Shown: positions 6,220 to 8,584 of the stretch, one piece after another
How positions within the stretch are numbered: the stretch's first letter is position 1
Layout: every line of letters starts with the position of its first letter
NCBI GenBank assembly: GCA_025353235.1
Contig: JANXQZ010000870.1
Coordinates: 1 to 8,584, forward strand
Reading direction: 5' to 3'
Source: Bryobacterales bacterium
GTDB lineage: Bacteria; Acidobacteriota; Terriglobia; Bryobacterales; Bryobacteraceae
Length of the DNA stretch: 8,584 nucleotides
The notes under the pieces: generated by a model
What the model was told of the DNA's origin: nothing
The model's database searches: none
The model's input: the letters and a program-made list of their open reading frames with translations, nothing else
Made by a program: the position numbers and the translations under genes

Positions 6220-7392
6220 ATGCAAAATTTTCAACACTCGCTGGCGGGCTCCGGCGCGCTGATCGCCGCAACCATCCTCGCTATGCTAACTGCGGATGCC
6301 GCCTGTGGCAAGGCCAAGACTTTCCTGGTCTACATCGGAACCTATACCGAAGATACGAAGAGCAAGGGCATTTATGCCTACCGCCTTGACGCGGCAAGCG
6401 GCGAGGTCACGTCTCTAGGGCTCGAAGCAGAGACCATCAATCCTTCCTTTCTCGCGGCAGACCGAGGCGGCCGGTTCCTTTACGCCGTGAACGAAATTAG
6501 CGAGTACAAGGGTCAGAAGGCTGGCTCCGTCAGCGCGTTTGGAATGGATTCCAAGACCGGAAAGCTTACCTTCCTGAACACCGTTTCCACCAAGGGGGAC
6601 GGCCCTTGCCACCTGATGGTCGACAACACCGCCAAGACGCTCGTCGTCGCCAATTACGGCGGCGGCAGTGCGGCAGCGTTTCCCATTGCAGGCGACGGCA
6701 AACTGGGAGAGTCGTCCTCCTTCGATCAGCATAGCGGCTCGAGTGCAGACCCTCAGAGGCAGAAGAGTCCCCACGCGCACTGCGCCATGATCTCGCCGAA
6801 CAACCGATTTGCGATGGTTGCCGATCTCGGCCTGGACAGAGTGTTCGTGTATCGCTTAACGCCTGGGACTGCGACCATCGCACCCAACGATCCTCCCTTC
6901 GCCAGTGTCGCCGCAGGTGCGGGACCTCGCCACTTCGCGTTTCACCCCAAGGGCAAGCGCGCGTACGTGATCAATGAGATGGGTTCTACGGTGACGGCGT
7001 TCGATTATGACGAGAAGCGCGGATCGCTGAAAGAGATTCAAACGATTTCCACGCTCCCGAAGGACTTCAAGGGCGAAAGCAGCACTGCTGAAATCTTCGT
7101 GCATCCGAGCGGCAAATTTTTATACGGATCGAATCGGGGCCACGACAGCATCGCGGTATTCTCTATCGATAGCGCCGGGAAGCTTACTGCGGTGGAGCAC
7201 GTCAGCACGCAGGGCCAAGTGCCGCGCGGCTTCGCGATTGATCCGACTGGGGGCTATCTATTTGCCGCCAATCAGAAGAGCGATAACGTGGTGGTATTCC
7301 GGATCGATCCAGGGACCGGGAAGCTCACATCCACGGGTAAGACGTTAACAGTGGGTGCGCCGGTCTCAGTCATGTTCGTGCCAGCCCAATAA
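6220..7392 (+). CDS. Exported lactonase-family beta-propeller (6-phosphogluconolactonase/YbhE-like, PF10282 type)
   Basis: This 390-residue protein matches the seven-bladed lactonase family that includes E. coli Pgl (YbhE, 331 residues) and carboxymuconate cyclase-like proteins. Visible family blocks are FLVYIGTYT (35-43), NPSFLAAD (74-81), FLYAVNE (86-92), GPCHLMVD (128-135), VVANYGGGS (142-150), SPHAHCAMISP (183-193), GAGPRHFAFHP (233-243), AEIFVHPSGKFLYGSNRGHDSI (290-311 in all), VPRGFAIDP (334-342) and FAANQKSDNV (348-357). The His, Glu (E291) and Arg (R306) positions conserved in the lactonases appear present. Unlike cytoplasmic Pgl it has a hydrophobic leader (about residues 9-28, ending TADAA-C), so it is probably exported and may not act on 6-phosphogluconolactone. 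C29 could suggest a lipoprotein, but the residue at -3 is Asp, which is a poor lipobox. AGGA at 6212-6215 lies four bases before the ATG. It is convergent with the RraA-like gene, 15 bases apart. Confidence 0.92.
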   Translation: MQNFQHSLAGSGALIAATILAMLTADAACGKAKTFLVYIGTYTEDTKSKGIYAYRLDAASGEVTSLGLEAETINPSFLAADRGGRFLYAVNEISEYKGQKAGSVSAFGMDSKTGKLTFLNTVSTKGDGPCHLMVDNTAKTLVVANYGGGSAAAFPIAGDGKLGESSSFDQHSGSSADPQRQKSPHAHCAMISPNNRFAMVADLGLDRVFVYRLTPGTATIAPNDPPFASVAAGAGPRHFAFHPKGKRAYVINEMGSTVTAFDYDEKRGSLKEIQTISTLPKDFKGESSTAEIFVHPSGKFLYGSNRGHDSIAVFSIDSAGKLTAVEHVSTQGQVPRGFAIDPTGGYLFAANQKSDNVVVFRIDPGTGKLTSTGKTLTVGAPVSVMFVPAQ

Positions 7393-7407
7393 CAACCTTG
7401 CCCTACG

Positions 7408-8073
7408 TTACATCACGCCGAATTTTGCGAGAGCGGCTACGGCGCTCATGCCGTCGCGCGCGATCGCGGTTCGGACTTGGCTCTCTTTGGCGACTTTGTC
7501 GAGCGCCCGCACCAACGCTTCGTCCTCTGCGATGCGTGGAATCACCAGCACGCCATCTATGTCCCCGAATACGATATCTCCAGGACTAACTGAGACTTCG
7601 CCAAGCAGCACTGGAGTGCGAAAGTCAACTACGTGTCCGCGCCCTCTCTGATCTTGCGCGTAAGGACCTACCGAGAAGGTAGGGAAATTCAGCTCTCGAA
7701 TCTCACGCGTGTCGCGCGAGCATCCGTTCAGCACCGCTCCCGCCGCTCCAAGGTGGATTGCACGGGTGGACATCAACTCGCCCCACATCGCGTAAATGGG
7801 CGCACCGCCCGTGGCCAGATAGACTTCGTTGGGCTTCAGATCATCCAGCGCTTCGAGCATCAGGCCGAACGGTTTCGATGTTGTGGACGTGTCTTCTTCC
7901 AAAACGGTCAGCGCCCGTCCCGCCACCACCATGTCGTCGCGCAAAGGCCGAATGGATCGGGGCAGGAATTGATGGAGCAAACCCATCTCATCCAGAATGT
8001 CGCCCACTACCGCCGTGAACAGCTTCCGCCTCATCAGAGCGAAGAGTTCGACGTCATTCCGCCATGGCAGCAT
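7408..8073 (-). CDS. RraA-family protein (HMG/CHA aldolase or oxaloacetate decarboxylase-like)
   Basis: This 221-residue protein has the RraA/dimethylmenaquinone-methyltransferase-like fold family signature. It reads TAVVGDILDEMG (20-31), then MVVAGRALTV (48-57), VYLATGG (84-90), WGELMSTRAIHLGAAGAVLNG (97-117 in all), SRD (119-121), VSPGDIVFGDIDGVLVIP (162-179) and a C-terminal helix. In the class II pyruvate aldolases of this family the Arg-Asp pair, here R120-D121, binds the pyruvate enolate and the metal. Its presence argues for an enzyme rather than an RNase E inhibitor of the RraA type, and the substrate cannot be told. The ATG at 8073 lies 3 bases after the aconitase stop with no clear ribosome site of its own, so it is probably translated by coupling. 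M14 (8034) is a less likely start because residues 3-13 also look family-like. Confidence 0.9.
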   Translation of the reverse strand: MLPWRNDVELFALMRRKLFTAVVGDILDEMGLLHQFLPRSIRPLRDDMVVAGRALTVLEEDTSTTSKPFGLMLEALDDLKPNEVYLATGGAPIYAMWGELMSTRAIHLGAAGAVLNGCSRDTREIRELNFPTFSVGPYAQDQRGRGHVVDFRTPVLLGEVSVSPGDIVFGDIDGVLVIPRIAEDEALVRALDKVAKESQVRTAIARDGMSAVAALAKFGVM

Positions 8074-8076
8074 AGC

Positions 8077-8584
8077 TTACGAAAACTGAAGCGCCTCAGC
8101 CCTGCTGTTCGCAAGTTGACGCAGCACATAGGGGAGAATGCCGCCGAAGCGATAGTATTCCGCTTCCACTGGCGTGTCGATGCGCACCAGCACCTCAAAC
8201 GTCTTCTCAGCCCCATCCGCTGCAACTGCCCTTACGCGCGCGTTGCCGCGAGATGCCACGGCATCGGGAATACCAGTGACAAAGTATTCCTCCAGTCCGG
8301 TAAGGCAAAGGCTTTCGCGGTTCTGGTCAGCTAGGAACTGCATGGGCAGCACTCCCATGCCAACTAAATTGGATCGGTGAATGCGCTCGTAGCTCTCCGC
8401 AATCACTCCCTTGACGCCCAGCAGCAGAGTCCCCTTCGCAGCCCAATCGCGCGACGATCCTGAACCGTACTCCTTGCCGGCGATGATCAGCAGCCCCGTC
8501 CCTTCTTTCTGATAACGCATCGCGGCATCATAGATGAACATCTTCTCGCCGGATGTGACGTGCGTGGTCCAGCCGCCCTCCGTT
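8077..8584 (-). CDS. acnA: Aconitate hydratase A, C-terminal (swivel) domain; 5' part beyond the window
   Basis: The reading frame is open to the right edge and encodes the last 168 residues of an AcnA/IRP-type aconitase, which interconverts citrate and isocitrate in the cytoplasm. Counting from the window edge, I see EGGWTTH (2-8), SGEKMFIYDAAMRY (11-24), AGKEYGSGSSRDWAAKGT (35-52), IAESYERIHRSNLVGMGVLP (61-80), and RIDTPVEAEYYRFGGILPYVLRQ (134-156 in all). The GSSR block holds the catalytic serine and substrate-binding arginine of the aconitase family. The [4Fe-4S] cysteines lie in the part outside the window. The end is about 12 residues past the usual RQL terminus. It is followed after 3 bases by the RraA-like gene, so the two probably share a transcript. 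An AcnA paralogue with another substrate (for example 2-methylisocitrate) cannot be excluded from this domain alone. Confidence 0.95.
   Translation of the reverse strand, partial: TEGGWTTHVTSGEKMFIYDAAMRYQKEGTGLLIIAGKEYGSGSSRDWAAKGTLLLGVKGVIAESYERIHRSNLVGMGVLPMQFLADQNRESLCLTGLEEYFVTGIPDAVASRGNARVRAVAADGAEKTFEVLVRIDTPVEAEYYRFGGILPYVLRQLANSRAEALQFS

Noticed and set aside
7633..8334. 233-codon + strand frame spanning the RraA-like and aconitase genes
   Set aside because: It crosses two genes with clear family motifs on the opposite strand and has shadow-like composition.

Overview
The window looks like chromosomal DNA from a GC-rich soil-type bacterium, most likely an Acidobacteriota (Terriglobia-like) genome or metagenome contig. 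This is inferred from three things: a biotin carboxylase and a small separate biotin-carrier gene side by side; the N-terminus of a DDF-type polytopic membrane protein of a kind I associate with Acidobacteria; and secreted beta-propeller proteins beside a CtpA-like protease. No rRNA, tRNA, phage, transposase or CRISPR marker is present, so the assignment rests on gene character only.

Layout, left to right. Bases 1-184 are non-coding and hold a 91-bp palindromic element (50-140) that can fold into a Y-shaped three-way junction. Next, on the + strand, come a biotin carboxylase (185-1678) and a biotin carboxyl carrier protein (1675-2076), overlapping by ATGA. Together they look like a split alpha subunit of an acyl-CoA carboxylase. 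Convergent to them is a secreted S41/CtpA-family protease (2084-3667, minus). Bases 3683-4656 form a decayed segment: a half copy of the same palindromic element (3757-3798), the first ~95 codons of a membrane protein, and, after an abrupt junction near 4150-4170, the C-terminal half of a GH130-like glycosidase/phosphorylase in a different frame. Then a divergent pair of exported beta-propeller genes follows: a YVTN-like protein (4650-6101, minus) and a lactonase-family protein (6220-7392, plus). The window ends in a minus-strand pair: the C-terminal part of aconitase A (running off the right edge) followed 3 bases later by an RraA-family aldolase/decarboxylase-like gene.

Functionally, the region is a set of central-metabolism genes (acyl-CoA carboxylation, aconitase, an RraA-like C-C lyase) interspersed with exported proteins (protease, two propellers). 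The carboxylase pair and the aconitase/RraA pair look like short co-transcribed units; I see no evidence that the whole window is one system. The two things most worth a second look are the chimeric gene junction and the structured repeat family. The repeat is present once complete and once as a half copy, and the half copy preserves its hairpin by a paired base change.
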